DNA of 47,490 bases from Betaproteobacteria bacterium (GTDB lineage Bacteria; Pseudomonadota; Gammaproteobacteria; Burkholderiales; Usitatibacteraceae): assembly GCA_019449455.1 (NCBI GenBank), contig JAGRPO010000252.1, positions 1 through 47,490 on the forward strand. The letters are read 5' to 3'. A model generated the notes under the pieces. It worked only from the letters and a program-made list of their open reading frames with translations. It did not search any database and was not told the DNA's origin. The translations under genes were made by a program, and so were the position numbers. Below, piece by piece: positions 29,766 through 39,621 of the stretch (the first letter of the stretch is position 1; each line of letters starts with the position of its first letter).

Positions 29766-30032
29766 ATGCAGCTCACCCAGTCGCACATCGATTACTGGCA
29801 CAAAAACCTCAGGCTGACCGCGATCCTGCTGGTCATCTGGTTCGTGGTCACCTACGTGATGGCCTGGTACGCCATACCGCTTGCGGAGATCAAGATCTTC
29901 GGCTGGCCGCTCTCGTTCTACATGGCCGCCCAGGGCTCGCTGATCATCTACGTTGCAATCATCGGCTATTACGCCCTGCAGATGCGCAAGAACGACCTCG
30001 AGCACGGCGTGCACGAAGGGGAGGACGAATAA
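29766..30032 (+). CDS. DUF4212 small subunit of sodium:solute symporter
   Basis: The 88-aa protein begins with the family signature YWHKNLRLTAILLVIWFVVTY and has two transmembrane helices, ending in a charged tail. DUF4212 proteins are small partners of VC_2705-type symporters. A strong GGAGG lies 8 bases before the ATG at 29766. Its TAA overlaps the symporter ATG (TAATG), so the two are translated together. Confidence 0.93.
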   Translation: MQLTQSHIDYWHKNLRLTAILLVIWFVVTYVMAWYAIPLAEIKIFGWPLSFYMAAQGSLIIYVAIIGYYALQMRKNDLEHGVHEGEDE

Positions 30033-32104
30033 TGGCCGCCGTCAGCCAGAAGACATTCTTTCAGCAGCTGAAGAAGTACTACACGTTCTACACGGGCGGC
30101 TTCATCGGCTTCGTGATCCTGCTCGCCATCGGCGAGCAGATGGGCATGACGCCCAAGTGGATCGGCTACTGCTTCCTCGTGTTCACGATCCTCCTTTACG
30201 CCGGCATCGGCATCATGAGCCGCACGGTCGAGGTCTCCGAGTACTACGTGGCCGGTCGAAGGGTGCCTGCGCTCTTCAACGGCATGGCCACCGGCGCCGA
30301 CTGGATGAGCGCGGCCTCCTTCATCGGGATGGCAGGCACGCTCTACCTCACGGGGTTCCAGGGGCTGTCCTTCATCATGGGCTGGACCGGCGGATACGTG
30401 CTGGTGGCGCTGCTGCTCGCGCCCTACCTGCGCAAGTTCGGCCAGTTCACGATTCCCGACTTCCTCGGCGCGCGCTACGGCGGCAACATCGTCCGCTCGT
30501 TCGGCGTGATGGCGGCAATCCTGTGCTCGTTCACCTACGTGGTGGCGCAGATCTACGGCGTGGGCGTGATCACCTCCCGCTTCACGGGCCTGGAGTTCGG
30601 CATCGGCGTGTTCGTCGGCCTCGCGGGCATCCTGGTCTGCTCCTTCCTCGGCGGCATGCGCGCGGTGACGTGGACGCAGGTGGCCCAGTACATCATCCTC
30701 ATCGTGGCCTACATGATCCCGGTGGTCTGGCTCTCCGTGAAGCACACGGGCGTGCCGATCCCGCAGGCGGTCTACGGCACGGTGCTCGAGAAGCTGACCC
30801 AGCGCGAGAAGCAGCTCACGAGCGACCCGAAGGAGCTGGAAGTCCGCAAGATCTTCGCCGACCGCGCAAAGGCGGCCGACGACAAGATCAAGGCGCTGCC
30901 CGCCAGCTTCGAGACGGAACGGGCCGTGGTCGTCAAGAAGCTCGAGGACCTGAAGGCGGCTTCCGCGCCGAAGGCGGAGATCGATGCGGCCGAGGCTGCG
31001 GTCAAGGGCTTCCCGGCCACTCCCGATGCGGCCAAGGCGAAATGGACTGCCGACAAGGCAGGCGCGACCGGCCGTTCCGGCCCGCCGCTCAAGCACTCCG
31101 AGCCGTACCCCGGCAAGGACGAGAAGGCACGCGATACCAGCCGGCTCAACTTCATCGGCGTCGTCTTCTGCATGATGTTCGGCACGGCCGCGCTTCCGCA
31201 CATCCTGATGCGCTACTACACGACGCCGTCGGTGCAGGAAGCCCGCGTCTCGGTGTTCTGGTCCCTCTTCTTCATCTTCCTGCTCTACTTCACCGCACCC
31301 GCCCTCGCTGTGCTGGCGAAGTTCGACGTGTACACGCTGGTGGTCGGCTCGAAGTTCTCCGAGCTTCCAGCCTGGGTGAACGCGTGGCAGGCGGTGGACA
31401 GGACGCTTCTGAACATCACGGACATCAACAAGGACGGCATCGTGCAGCTCGCCGAAATCGTGATCGGCGGCGACATCATCGTGCTGGCGACGCCGGAAAT
31501 CGCGGGCCTGCCGTACGTGGTCTCGGGCCTGGTCGCCGCGGGTGGCCTCGCGGCGGCGCTGTCGACCGCCGACGGACTGCTCCTCACGATCGCCAACGCG
31601 CTGTCGCATGACGTCTACTACAAGATGATCAACCCGAACGCCTCGCCGACGATGCGCATCACGGTGGCCAAGGCGCTGCTCCTCGTCGTGGCGATCATCG
31701 CGGCGTACGTCACCTCGCTCAAGCCGGGCAACATCCTGTTCCTGGTGGGCGCGGCGTTCTCGATGGCGGCCTCGGCGTTCTTCCCGGCGCTGGTGATGGG
31801 GATCTTCTGGAAGCGCGCCTCGAAGTGGGGCGCCATCGCTGGCATCGTCGCGGGCCTGGGCGTGTGCCTGTACTACATGGTCCACACCTATCCGACGTTC
31901 ATGCAGTGGTTCGGCACGGCGCCGATCGCGAAGTGGTGGGGCCTCGATCCGATCTCGGCCGGCATGTTCGGCGTTCCCGTGGGCATCATCACGATCTTCG
32001 TGGTGAGCCTGGTCACGCCGGCGCCCGACAAGGACGTGCAGGAGCTGGTCGACCACGTGCGCTACCCGAACCTCGTGGGCGACATCGACACGCGGGGCAC
32101 CTGA
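30032..32104 (+). CDS. VC_2705-type sodium:solute symporter (acetate-type)
   Basis: The 690-aa SSS-family permease is related to ActP. Typical segments include SEYYVAGRRVPALFNGMATGADWMSAASF and the SSS signature around GLVAAGGLAAALSTADGLLLT. An inserted hydrophilic stretch at about residues 248-368 (rich in Lys, Ala and Glu, with coiled-coil character, e.g. DKIKALPASFETERAVV) separates two transmembrane helices. Acetate or another short carboxylate is the likely substrate, judged from acs, the CrbS/CrbR-like regulators and the DUF4212 partner. A strong terminator follows 25 bp after the stop. Confidence 0.88.
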   Translation: MAAVSQKTFFQQLKKYYTFYTGGFIGFVILLAIGEQMGMTPKWIGYCFLVFTILLYAGIGIMSRTVEVSEYYVAGRRVPALFNGMATGADWMSAASFIGMAGTLYLTGFQGLSFIMGWTGGYVLVALLLAPYLRKFGQFTIPDFLGARYGGNIVRSFGVMAAILCSFTYVVAQIYGVGVITSRFTGLEFGIGVFVGLAGILVCSFLGGMRAVTWTQVAQYIILIVAYMIPVVWLSVKHTGVPIPQAVYGTVLEKLTQREKQLTSDPKELEVRKIFADRAKAADDKIKALPASFETERAVVVKKLEDLKAASAPKAEIDAAEAAVKGFPATPDAAKAKWTADKAGATGRSGPPLKHSEPYPGKDEKARDTSRLNFIGVVFCMMFGTAALPHILMRYYTTPSVQEARVSVFWSLFFIFLLYFTAPALAVLAKFDVYTLVVGSKFSELPAWVNAWQAVDRTLLNITDINKDGIVQLAEIVIGGDIIVLATPEIAGLPYVVSGLVAAGGLAAALSTADGLLLTIANALSHDVYYKMINPNASPTMRITVAKALLLVVAIIAAYVTSLKPGNILFLVGAAFSMAASAFFPALVMGIFWKRASKWGAIAGIVAGLGVCLYYMVHTYPTFMQWFGTAPIAKWWGLDPISAGMFGVPVGIITIFVVSLVTPAPDKDVQELVDHVRYPNLVGDIDTRGT

Positions 32105-32129
32105 CACCCCGCCCTTCCGTGGCACAATG

Positions 32130-32158
32130 GGCCCGCGCCATCCGGCGCGGGCCTTTTT
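32130..32158 (+). terminator. Intrinsic terminator of the acetate symporter operon
   Basis: GGCCCGCGCC (32130-32139), loop ATCC, GGCGCGGGCC (32144-32153) is a perfect 10-bp stem followed by TTTTT (32154-32158). Confidence 0.92.
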
Positions 32159-32188
32159 CATTCTTGGAACCAGAGGGCCATTTCGTTC

Positions 32189-32473
32189 ATGGAACCAGAC
32201 TTTCTCCTGCGGGCCGTCAAGGCCGTCGTCGAGGTCGCGGGCTTCGCCTATCTCGGGCAGGGGCTGGTGGCGATCTTTTCCGGCTCGGCGCGCGAGCAGA
32301 ACGTGATCTACCAGGTCTTTCGCATCGTGACCGGTCCGGTGACGAAGGCGACGCGTTTCCTGATGCCGAAGTTCATCCCCGACCGGCACATCCCGTTCAT
32401 CGCCTTCGGCCTGCTCCTGTGGATCTGGATCTTCATCATCATCGGGATGGCTAGCCTCGCGCGGGGCCGCTAG
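32189..32473 (+). CDS. Small conserved-looking membrane protein, unknown function
   Basis: This 94-aa protein has two hydrophobic segments: AVVEVAGFAYLGQGLVAIF near the N-terminus and IPFIAFGLLLWIWIFIIIG near the C-terminus, joined by a basic loop (FRIVTGPVTKATRFLMPKF). I do not recognise a named family. It starts 30 bp after the terminator and ends 10 bp before lptG, so it probably shares lptG's transcript. Codon use looks like the neighbours, which supports it as a real gene. Confidence 0.65.
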   Translation: MEPDFLLRAVKAVVEVAGFAYLGQGLVAIFSGSAREQNVIYQVFRIVTGPVTKATRFLMPKFIPDRHIPFIAFGLLLWIWIFIIIGMASLARGR

Positions 32474-32483
32474 CCGGAAGGCG

Positions 32484-33551
32484 ATGCTCTTTCGCTACTT
32501 CGCCCGGGAGATCCTGGCCACGAGCCTGCTGGTGCTCGTGGCCCTGCTGGCGCTCTTCGGCTTCTTCGACCTGGTGCGCGAGCTGGACGACGTCGGCCGC
32601 GGCGGCTACCGCCTGGGCGTGATGATCGGGTACGTGCTCCTGTCGCTCCCCTCGCACGCCTACGTGCTTCTGCCGGCCGCGGCGCTCATCGGCACGCTCT
32701 TCGCGCTCGCGCGCATGTCCGAGCAGTCCGAGCTCACCGTGATGCGTTCCTCGGGGCTGTCGATGCGCCAGCTGGCGGCGCACGTGGCCGGCGCCGGGGT
32801 GGCGGTCGCGCTGGTCACGCTGGTCGTCGGCGAGTTCGTGACGCCCTACACCGAGGAGGCGGCCAAGAGCCTGCGCCTGAAGGCCACCAGCTCGATCGTG
32901 GCGCGCGAGTTCCGCTCCGGCTTCTGGGTGAAGGACGATCGCAGCTTCGTGAACATCCAGGACGTGACCGCCGACACGGTGCTGCTGAACCTGAAGATCT
33001 ACGAATTCGACAAGTCGTACCGGCTCGCCTCGATCAGCCGCGCGGCGAGGGGCGCGTACGAAGGCGCGAATCGCTGGTCCCTCGCGGAGGTGGAGGTCAC
33101 CCGCTTCGATGGCGACAAGGCGGTGCTGGAGCGCCGCGCGAGCTCGGTGTGGAATTCGGTGCTCACTCCCGACATCCTCTCGGTGCTCAAGATCGTCCCG
33201 GAGCGGATGTCGGTTCTGAACCTGTCGGCCTACATCGAGCACCTGCGCGAGAACCGGCAGAAGACGACGCGCTACGAGATCGCCCTGTGGCAGAAGGTTC
33301 TCTATCCGGTGGCGGCGATCGTGATGATGATCCTCGCCATTCCTTTCGCGATCCAGTCGCAGCGCGCGGGCGGGACGGGAGCCAAGATCGTCCTCGGGAT
33401 CCTGCTCGGCCTCGGTTTCCACTTCGCCGGCCGTCTCTTCTCGCACGTCGGATTGCTGAACGACTGGCCGGCGTCGTTCTCCGCCGGGATGCCCACGCTC
33501 ATCTTCCTGGGCGTGGCGGCGGCGGGCCTCGCGCACGCCGAGCGCCGCTAG
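32484..33551 (+). CDS. lptG: LPS export permease LptG
   Basis: LptG is one of two inner-membrane permease subunits (with LptF) of the LptB2FGC transporter that lifts lipopolysaccharide from the inner membrane. The 355-aa product has the YjgP/YjgQ layout: N-terminal helices (FAREILATSLLVLVALLALFGFF), the conserved MRSSGLSMRQL cytoplasmic loop, a periplasmic beta-jellyroll domain (about 105-265) and C-terminal helices (VLYPVAAIVMMILAIPFA). MSEQSELTVMRSSGLS is the usual family motif. lptF is not adjacent here. The TAG shares CTAG (33548-33551) with the convergent RDD gene. Confidence 0.88.
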   Translation: MLFRYFAREILATSLLVLVALLALFGFFDLVRELDDVGRGGYRLGVMIGYVLLSLPSHAYVLLPAAALIGTLFALARMSEQSELTVMRSSGLSMRQLAAHVAGAGVAVALVTLVVGEFVTPYTEEAAKSLRLKATSSIVAREFRSGFWVKDDRSFVNIQDVTADTVLLNLKIYEFDKSYRLASISRAARGAYEGANRWSLAEVEVTRFDGDKAVLERRASSVWNSVLTPDILSVLKIVPERMSVLNLSAYIEHLRENRQKTTRYEIALWQKVLYPVAAIVMMILAIPFAIQSQRAGGTGAKIVLGILLGLGFHFAGRLFSHVGLLNDWPASFSAGMPTLIFLGVAAAGLAHAERR

Positions 33552-33988
33552 CGGCACCCGTTGGCGGGGGGCGCGTCCACGAGGCGCGTGCCGGCGAGGC
33601 GGTCGTGCAGGAACTGCCCGTCTCGGTCCAGGAAGGCCCAGAGGAAGCCGACGCCCAGCGCCGCCCCGCCGGCGAGGGCCAGGAGGTACCGGCGAAGCGC
33701 GCGCGCCGTGCCTACCGGCCCGCCATCGCCGGACTCGAGCCGGATGCGCCACGTCTTCATCGCGAGCGTCTGGCCTCCGCGGGTCCAGAAACCCACGAGG
33801 TACGCCCCGACCACGACGAGCACCCAGGCCTGCAGGAGGTGCCGCCGCAAGCCGCCGGTGGCGTCGCCCACGATCGCGAGGAAGGGAAAGGTGGCCACGA
33901 GCACGAGCGCGGCGAGGATGAGCAGCTCGTAGGCGGCGCAGGCGAGCCTTCGGGCCAGCCCGGGTGTGCGGCGCGCCTCCGGGGACAT
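33548..33988 (-). CDS. RDD family membrane protein
   Basis: The 146-aa protein has three or so transmembrane helices. RDD hallmarks are LARRLACAAYELLILAALVLV (first Arg and following acidic residue), GQTLAMKTWRIRL and FLHDRLAGTRLV. The function of such proteins is not settled; some act in ion exchange. Its ATG overlaps the DUF3106 stop by one base, making it the last gene of a sigma factor-DUF3619-DUF3106-RDD operon. Its stop overlaps that of lptG. Confidence 0.88.
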   Translation of the reverse strand: MSPEARRTPGLARRLACAAYELLILAALVLVATFPFLAIVGDATGGLRRHLLQAWVLVVVGAYLVGFWTRGGQTLAMKTWRIRLESGDGGPVGTARALRRYLLALAGGAALGVGFLWAFLDRDGQFLHDRLAGTRLVDAPPANGCR

Positions 33989-34398
33989 CAACGCTGCTCG
34001 GGCGCGGTTCCCGGCGCGGCTTTCCGCTCGAGCCAGCGCTCCCGCAATTCGTGCTGCTTGGACGGCGGGAGCTTCTTGAGGCCCTGGAACGTTTCGCGGG
34101 CGGCCTTTCGCTGATCGGCGCTCATGGAGGCCCAGTCGCGGATGCGCCCCTGGAACCTTTCCTGCTGGATGGGGCGCATCTTCGGGTATTGGCGTGCCGC
34201 CGACATCAGGCGCCGCTGCTGGACCCCGGGCAACTTGTCCCAGTCCGGCGCCAGCGGCGCCAGGACCTTGCGGTCCTCGGCAGACAGGCGCGTCCAGGGC
34301 GTCTGCGGCGACTTGGGATCGGTGCCGGCCGGAAACGCGGCCAGCGAAACGCACGCGACGAGCGCCCCTAGAAGGAGCCGGAGGCGCTCTTGAGCCAC
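33988..34398 (-). CDS. DUF3106 secreted helical protein
   Basis: The 136-aa product starts at a GTG (34396-34398), giving the signal peptide VAQERLRLLLGALVACVSLAAF; no start with a better signal exists. This overlaps the DUF3619 gene by 31 bp. The mature part is helical and rich in Trp, Arg and Gln (TPWTRLSAEDRKVLAPLAPDWDKL, then RFQGRIRDWASMSADQRKAARE), the DUF3106 pattern. Its size and helical periplasmic nature recall metal or stress sensors of the CnrX/CpxP kind, but that is an inference from topology, not from sequence likeness. Confidence 0.82.
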   Translation of the reverse strand: MAQERLRLLLGALVACVSLAAFPAGTDPKSPQTPWTRLSAEDRKVLAPLAPDWDKLPGVQQRRLMSAARQYPKMRPIQQERFQGRIRDWASMSADQRKAARETFQGLKKLPPSKQHELRERWLERKAAPGTAPEQR

Positions 34399-34745
34399 TT
34401 GTCGAAATCCTCGTCCAGGAACGCGTCGATCGGAAGCTCGCCGGCGAGGAGCTGCGCATCGATCTCGCCGATATCCACCTCCGGGGCCAGGGTCTTCGCG
34501 AGAAGGGTCGCGAGGAGGAGGGCGATCGGCAGCCACAGGAGCGCCTGCTGCAGGATCGAGTACTTGATCGTCTGCGCCGTGCCGGCGCCCACGGTCACGA
34601 GTCCCAGGACGTGCACCGGCTCCCGCCAGGCGTCGAGGGCCCGCAGTCGCGCCGAGCGAAGGCGGGTGGCCTGCATTTCGCCCACTTCCCCGGCCGAGCG
34701 CTCGAGCCACGGCCGGATCTTTTCGCCGAAAGTCTTTTCATTCAT
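34368..34745 (-). CDS. DUF3619 single-pass membrane protein, possible anti-sigma factor
   Basis: The 125-aa product from the ATG at 34745 (MNEKTFGEKIRPWLERSAG) has a cytoplasmic N-terminal part of about 65 residues, one transmembrane helix (LLWLPIALLLATLLAKTLAP) and a short acidic C-terminal part (FLDEDFDKWLKSASGSF). The ATG overlaps the stop of the sigma factor gene (ATGA). A small single-pass protein translated with a sigma factor, and followed by a secreted helical protein, has the layout of an anti-sigma factor. No anti-sigma domain motif is visible, so this is only a hypothesis. Confidence 0.8.
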   Translation of the reverse strand: MNEKTFGEKIRPWLERSAGEVGEMQATRLRSARLRALDAWREPVHVLGLVTVGAGTAQTIKYSILQQALLWLPIALLLATLLAKTLAPEVDIGEIDAQLLAGELPIDAFLDEDFDKWLKSASGSF

Positions 34746-35308
34746 AGGGTTATGCCTTTTGATCTCAGGATCTTCGCCAACGCGTGCGTCGCCCGGGAGC
34801 AATGCGTCTTGACGCTGCCCTCCGAGCAACCCATGGCCCTGGCCGTTTCACTGACATCGAAGTCTTCCCAATAACGCAACAGGAAGGCTTGCCGTTGACG
34901 TTGCGGAAGCGACTGCACCGCCTCCTCGATGATCGCCATCGTCTGCGACTGCTCGAGCCGCCCGGCGGGGGACGCCGGGACACTTCCGGTTTCCTCGATC
35001 TCGAATGTCTCGAGGGGATCGGCGTCGTCGTCCTCGCCCGTGAGGCCCAGGGACGACCAGAGCGACGTCCAGGTCGAGCGCACCCGGCTTCGCCGGTAGT
35101 GGTCGCGGATGCCGTTCTGGAGGATGCGCTGGAAGAGAAGGGGCAGTTCCTCCGGCGGGCGCGAGGCGTATTTCTCGGCAAGCTTGAGCATCGAGTCCTG
35201 GACGATGTCGAGCGCCGCCTCTTCGTCCTGGACCGAGAACACGCACTGCTTGAAGGCGCGCCGTTCGGCCGAGGCGAGAAAGTCGGACAGTTCTTTTCGA
35301 GTGGCCAG
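34742..35308 (-). CDS. Sigma-70 family RNA polymerase sigma factor (ECF-like)
   Basis: Region 2 is DEEAALDIVQDSMLKLAEKY...LPLLFQRILQNGIRDHYRR and region 4 is SLPQRQRQAFLLRYWEDFDVSETARAMGCSEGSVKTHCSRATHAL (shown here in family form across positions). The first ATG/GTG/TTG in the frame is a GTG at 35242, which would cut off the start of region 2. The open frame continues to a CTG at 35306-35308 reading LATRKELSDFLASAERRAFKQ, which resembles the N-terminus of betaproteobacterial homologues, and GGGAG lies six bases before it. I therefore place the start at CTG (188 aa). It heads the operon with DUF3619, DUF3106 and RDD, divergent from ilvI. Confidence 0.85.
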   Translation of the reverse strand: MATRKELSDFLASAERRAFKQCVFSVQDEEAALDIVQDSMLKLAEKYASRPPEELPLLFQRILQNGIRDHYRRSRVRSTWTSLWSSLGLTGEDDDADPLETFEIEETGSVPASPAGRLEQSQTMAIIEEAVQSLPQRQRQAFLLRYWEDFDVSETARAMGCSEGSVKTHCSRATHALAKILRSKGITL

Positions 35309-35442
35309 GGAGCTCTCCCGCGGGCGGTGGCGCTCGCTTCCCGCGAGGGGCGGGAGCGCGGTCGGCCCGCGACGCCGCGACTATAGCAAACGTGGGCGGC
35401 GCGGCCACCCCGCGGCGGAAGCGGTTTATCCCGCCATTCGGC

Positions 35443-35471
35443 TTGACCAATCCCGACCTCCCGGCTAATGT
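35443..35471 (+). promoter_or_regulatory. Sigma-70-type promoter of the ilv operon
   Basis: TTGACC (35443-35448), 17-bp spacer, TAATGT (35466-35471), ending 41 bp before the ilvI ATG. The short predicted leader (about 35 nt) has no leader peptide, so this operon is not attenuated in the way proposed for leuA. Confidence 0.75.
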
Positions 35472-35512
35472 TCTAGGTCCCCCTTTCAAAACCCCACGAT
35501 TTACAAGACCTT

Positions 35513-37261
35513 ATGGAACTAAAGCTCCCCCCGCTCGCGGAAACCGGCGAAACCCTGACGGGCGCCGAGATCGCCATCCGCTGCCTGCAGGAAGAAGGGG
35601 TCGAATACGTATTCGGGTACCCGGGGGGGGCCGTTCTCTTCATCTACGACGCCATCTTCAACCAGAAGAAGGTGAAGCACATCCTCGTCCGGCACGAGCA
35701 GGGGGCCCTGCACGCGGCGGACGGCTACGCCCGGGCCACCGGCCGGCCGGGGGTGGCGCTCGTCACCAGCGGCCCCGGCGTCACGAACGCGGTGACGGGG
35801 ATCGCCACCGCGTACATGGACTCGATCCCCCTGGTGGTCATCACGGGGCAGGTGCCGACGCGGGCCATCGGCGAGGACGCCTTCCAGGAATGCGACACGG
35901 TCGGGATCACGCGTCCCTGCGTGAAGCACAACTTCCTCGTGAAGGACGTGAACGAGCTCGCGATCACGATCAAGAAGGCGTTCCACATCGCGACCACGGG
36001 GCGACCCGGGCCGGTCTTGGTCGACATCCCGAAGGACGTGTCGCAGCAGTCTGCGCGCTTCCATTACCCGGACAAGGTCCACCTGCGCTCCTACGCCCCG
36101 GTGGCGAAGGGGCACAGCGGCCAGATCAAGAAGGCGATGCAACTCCTGCTGGAGGCCAAGCGGCCCATGATCTACGTGGGTGGCGGGGCCGTCCTCGGGG
36201 AGGCGTCGCACGAGGTCACCGAGCTGGTGCGGCTCCTCGATTTCCCCTGCACCAACACGCTCATGGGGCTGGGTTCCTTCCCGGCTTCCGACAAGCGCTT
36301 CGTCGGCATGCTCGGGATGCACGGCACCGTCGAAGCCAACATGGCCATGCAGAATTGCGACGTGCTGCTCGCCGTGGGGGCGCGATTCGACGACCGGGTG
36401 ATCGGCAACCCCGCGCACTTCGCCGCGGGCAGCGCCAGCCGCAAGATCGTCCACATCGACGTCGACCCGTCGTCGATCTCCAAGCGCGTGCGCGTCGACG
36501 TGCCGATCGTGGGGCACGTGAAGGACGTCCTGACGGAGCTCCTCGCCCTCCTCAAGGCGGCCAAGGAAAAGCCCGACGCGGCCGCGCTCGCCGCGTGGTG
36601 GGACCAGATCGGGGCATGGCGCGCCAAGGACTGCCTCAAGTACGACCGCGCCTCCAAGATCATCAAGCCGCAGTTCGTGATCGAGAAGCTGTGGGAGATC
36701 ACGAAGGGCGGCGCCTACGTCACTTCCGACGTGGGCCAGCACCAGATGTGGGCCGCGCAGTTCTACCGTTTCGACAAGCCGCGGCGGTGGATCAATTCCG
36801 GCGGGCTGGGAACCATGGGCGTGGGCCTGCCCTATGCCATGGGCGTGAAGCTCGCCTTCCCGAAGGCCGACGTCGCCTGCGTGACGGGCGAGGCCTCCAT
36901 CCAGATGTGCATCCAGGAACTCTCCACCTGCAAGCAGTACCACCTGCCGGTGAAGGTCCTGAACCTCAACAACCGCTACATGGGGATGGTTCGCCAGTGG
37001 CAGGAGTTCTTCCACGGGAACCGCTACAGCGAGTCCTACATGGACGCGCTGCCGGACTTCGTGAAGCTCGCCGAGGCGTACGGCCACGTCGGGATGCGCA
37101 TCGAGAAGCCCGCCGACGTCGAAGGCGCGATTCGCGAGGCCTTCGCCCTCAAGGACCGCCTCGTGTTCCTCGACATCATCACCGACCAGACCGAGAACGT
37201 CTTCCCGATGGTGCCCGGCGGCAAGGGCATGTCGGAGATGATCCTCGCCGAAGACCTGTAG
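35513..37261 (+). CDS. ilvI: Acetolactate synthase, large (catalytic) subunit
   Basis: This ThDP- and FAD-dependent enzyme makes acetolactate or acetohydroxybutyrate, the first common step of valine, leucine and isoleucine synthesis. The 582-aa product has the N-terminal ThDP domain with the catalytic Glu in [15 protein letters not shown], a central FAD domain ([16 protein letters not shown]) and the C-terminal ThDP-binding motif ([14 protein letters not shown]...[14 protein letters not shown]). It could equally be called ilvB. The ATG at 35513 has only a weak ribosome binding site. It is followed by ilvH after 86 bp. Confidence 0.95.
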   Translation: MELKLPPLAETGETLTGAEIAIRCLQEEGVEYVFGYPGGAVLFIYDAIFNQKKVKHILVRHEQGALHAADGYARATGRPGVALVTSGPGVTNAVTGIATAYMDSIPLVVITGQVPTRAIGEDAFQECDTVGITRPCVKHNFLVKDVNELAITIKKAFHIATTGRPGPVLVDIPKDVSQQSARFHYPDKVHLRSYAPVAKGHSGQIKKAMQLLLEAKRPMIYVGGGAVLGEASHEVTELVRLLDFPCTNTLMGLGSFPASDKRFVGMLGMHGTVEANMAMQNCDVLLAVGARFDDRVIGNPAHFAAGSASRKIVHIDVDPSSISKRVRVDVPIVGHVKDVLTELLALLKAAKEKPDAAALAAWWDQIGAWRAKDCLKYDRASKIIKPQFVIEKLWEITKGGAYVTSDVGQHQMWAAQFYRFDKPRRWINSGGLGTMGVGLPYAMGVKLAFPKADVACVTGEASIQMCIQELSTCKQYHLPVKVLNLNNRYMGMVRQWQEFFHGNRYSESYMDALPDFVKLAEAYGHVGMRIEKPADVEGAIREAFALKDRLVFLDIITDQTENVFPMVPGGKGMSEMILAEDL

Positions 37262-37347
37262 AACCCGGGCGCGTCGCGGGGGCGGCCTGCGCCTCCCGCC
37301 CGTGTCCCCCGTTCCCCGCACCAGCACCTCATTCCCCATCCCTCGCC

Positions 37348-37839
37348 ATGCGCCACATCCTCTCCATACTCGTCGAAAACGAAGCCGGCGCCCTCTCGCG
37401 CGTCGCGGGCCTCTTCTCCGCCCGGGGCTACAACATCGAGTCGCTCACGGTCGCTCCCACCGAGGACGAGACCATGTCGCGCATGACCATCGTCACCACC
37501 GGCTCCGACGAGGTCGTCGAGCAGATCACCAAGCAGCTCAACAAGCTGGTGGACGTCGTGAAGGTCGTCGACCTCTCGGAGGGCCGCCACATCGAGCGCG
37601 AGCTCATGCTCGTGAAGGTGCGCGCCTCCGGCAAGGACCGCGAGGAGATGAAGCGCACCGCCGACATCTTCCGCGGCCGCATCATCGACGTCACGGACAA
37701 GTCCTACACCATCGAGCTCACGGGCACCACCGACAAGCTCGATGCCTTCCTCGAGGCGCTCGACAAGGGCGCGATCCTGGAAACCGTCCGCACCGGCGTC
37801 TCGGGCATCGGCCGGGGCGAATGGGTGCTCAAAGCCTGA
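37348..37839 (+). CDS. ilvH: Acetolactate synthase, small regulatory subunit
   Basis: IlvH binds valine and activates the catalytic subunit. The 163-aa product begins [33 protein letters not shown], an ACT domain with the conserved glycine and asparagine at the valine site, and ends with the ALS_ss_C domain ([15 protein letters not shown]). The start ATG at 37348 has no clear Shine-Dalgarno sequence. The gene lies between ilvI and ilvC in one direction, with 27 bp to ilvC. Confidence 0.96.
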   Translation: MRHILSILVENEAGALSRVAGLFSARGYNIESLTVAPTEDETMSRMTIVTTGSDEVVEQITKQLNKLVDVVKVVDLSEGRHIERELMLVKVRASGKDREEMKRTADIFRGRIIDVTDKSYTIELTGTTDKLDAFLEALDKGAILETVRTGVSGIGRGEWVLKA

Positions 37840-38883
<1,044 letters not shown>

Positions 38884-38891
38884 TCCTTCGG

Positions 38892-38914
38892 AGGCCGGGG
38901 AAACCCGGCCTTTC
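38892..38914 (+). terminator. Terminator after ilvC
   Basis: AGGCCGGG (38892-38899), GAAA tetraloop, CCCGGCCT (38904-38911) followed by TTCC. The stem is perfect and has a stable GNRA loop, but the T run is short. Confidence 0.75.
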
Positions 38915-38972
38915 CGCATCCTGCCGGCGCGGCGGAAGTAAAATGGCCCGTCGAGCGAATTCCGGAGGGACA

Positions 38973-39620
38973 TTGGCGCATTACCCGCACCCGATCATCG
39001 CCCGAGAGGGCTGGCCGTTCCTCGCCGGCGCAGTCGCGCTGGCGGCCCTCGCCACGTGGCTCGGCGGCTGGTGGTCGGCTCCGTTCTGGCTCGTGGCTGC
39101 CTTCGTGCTGCAGTTCTTCCGCGACCCGCCCCGCGAGGTTCCGGCGGGCGCCGGGCTCGTCCTCGCGCCGGCCGACGGCCGCATCGTGCAGGTGGGCACG
39201 GCGCGCGACGACTACCTCGGCCGCGACGCGGTGAAGATCAGCGTCTTCATGAACGTCTTCAACGTGCACTCGAACCGCTCGCCCGTCGACGGGACGGTCG
39301 AGAACGTGTGGTACTTCCCGGGGCTGTTCGTGAACGCGGACCTCGACAAGGCCTCCACCGGCAACGAGAGGAACGCCGTGCACCTGCGCACCGACGCAGG
39401 CGCGGACGTCACGTGCGTGCAGGTGGCCGGGCTCATCGCGCGGCGCATCCTGTGCTACGTGGGCAAGGGCGACCGGCTTTCGCGCGGTCAGCGTTACGGA
39501 TTCATCCGCTTCGGCTCCCGGGTGGACGTCTACCTGCCGCCCGGCTCGACGCCGAAGGTCGCCATCGGCGACAGGGTGGCGGCCACCTCCACGGTGCTCG
39601 CCGTCTTGCCGGGAGCCTGA
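38973..39620 (+). CDS. psd: Phosphatidylserine decarboxylase proenzyme
   Basis: Psd makes phosphatidylethanolamine and processes itself to a pyruvoyl enzyme. The 215-aa short form has an N-terminal membrane region ([19 protein letters not shown]), the catalytic His in [11 protein letters not shown] and the cleavage motif FGSR, where S182 becomes the pyruvoyl group. I choose the TTG at 38973 ([16 protein letters not shown]) with GGAGG just before it. An in-frame ATG at 38943 lies inside a TAAAAT -10-like box (38939-38944) and so would not be on a transcript from it. It is followed by pssA after one base. Confidence 0.93.
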   Translation: MAHYPHPIIAREGWPFLAGAVALAALATWLGGWWSAPFWLVAAFVLQFFRDPPREVPAGAGLVLAPADGRIVQVGTARDDYLGRDAVKISVFMNVFNVHSNRSPVDGTVENVWYFPGLFVNADLDKASTGNERNAVHLRTDAGADVTCVQVAGLIARRILCYVGKGDRLSRGQRYGFIRFGSRVDVYLPPGSTPKVAIGDRVAATSTVLAVLPGA

Positions 39621-39621
39621 C

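Noticed and set aside
38943-38972. ATG at 38943 as the psd start
   Set aside because: It overlaps a TAAAAT -10-like box and the extra ten residues lack family likeness, whereas the TTG at 38973 has GGAGG before it.
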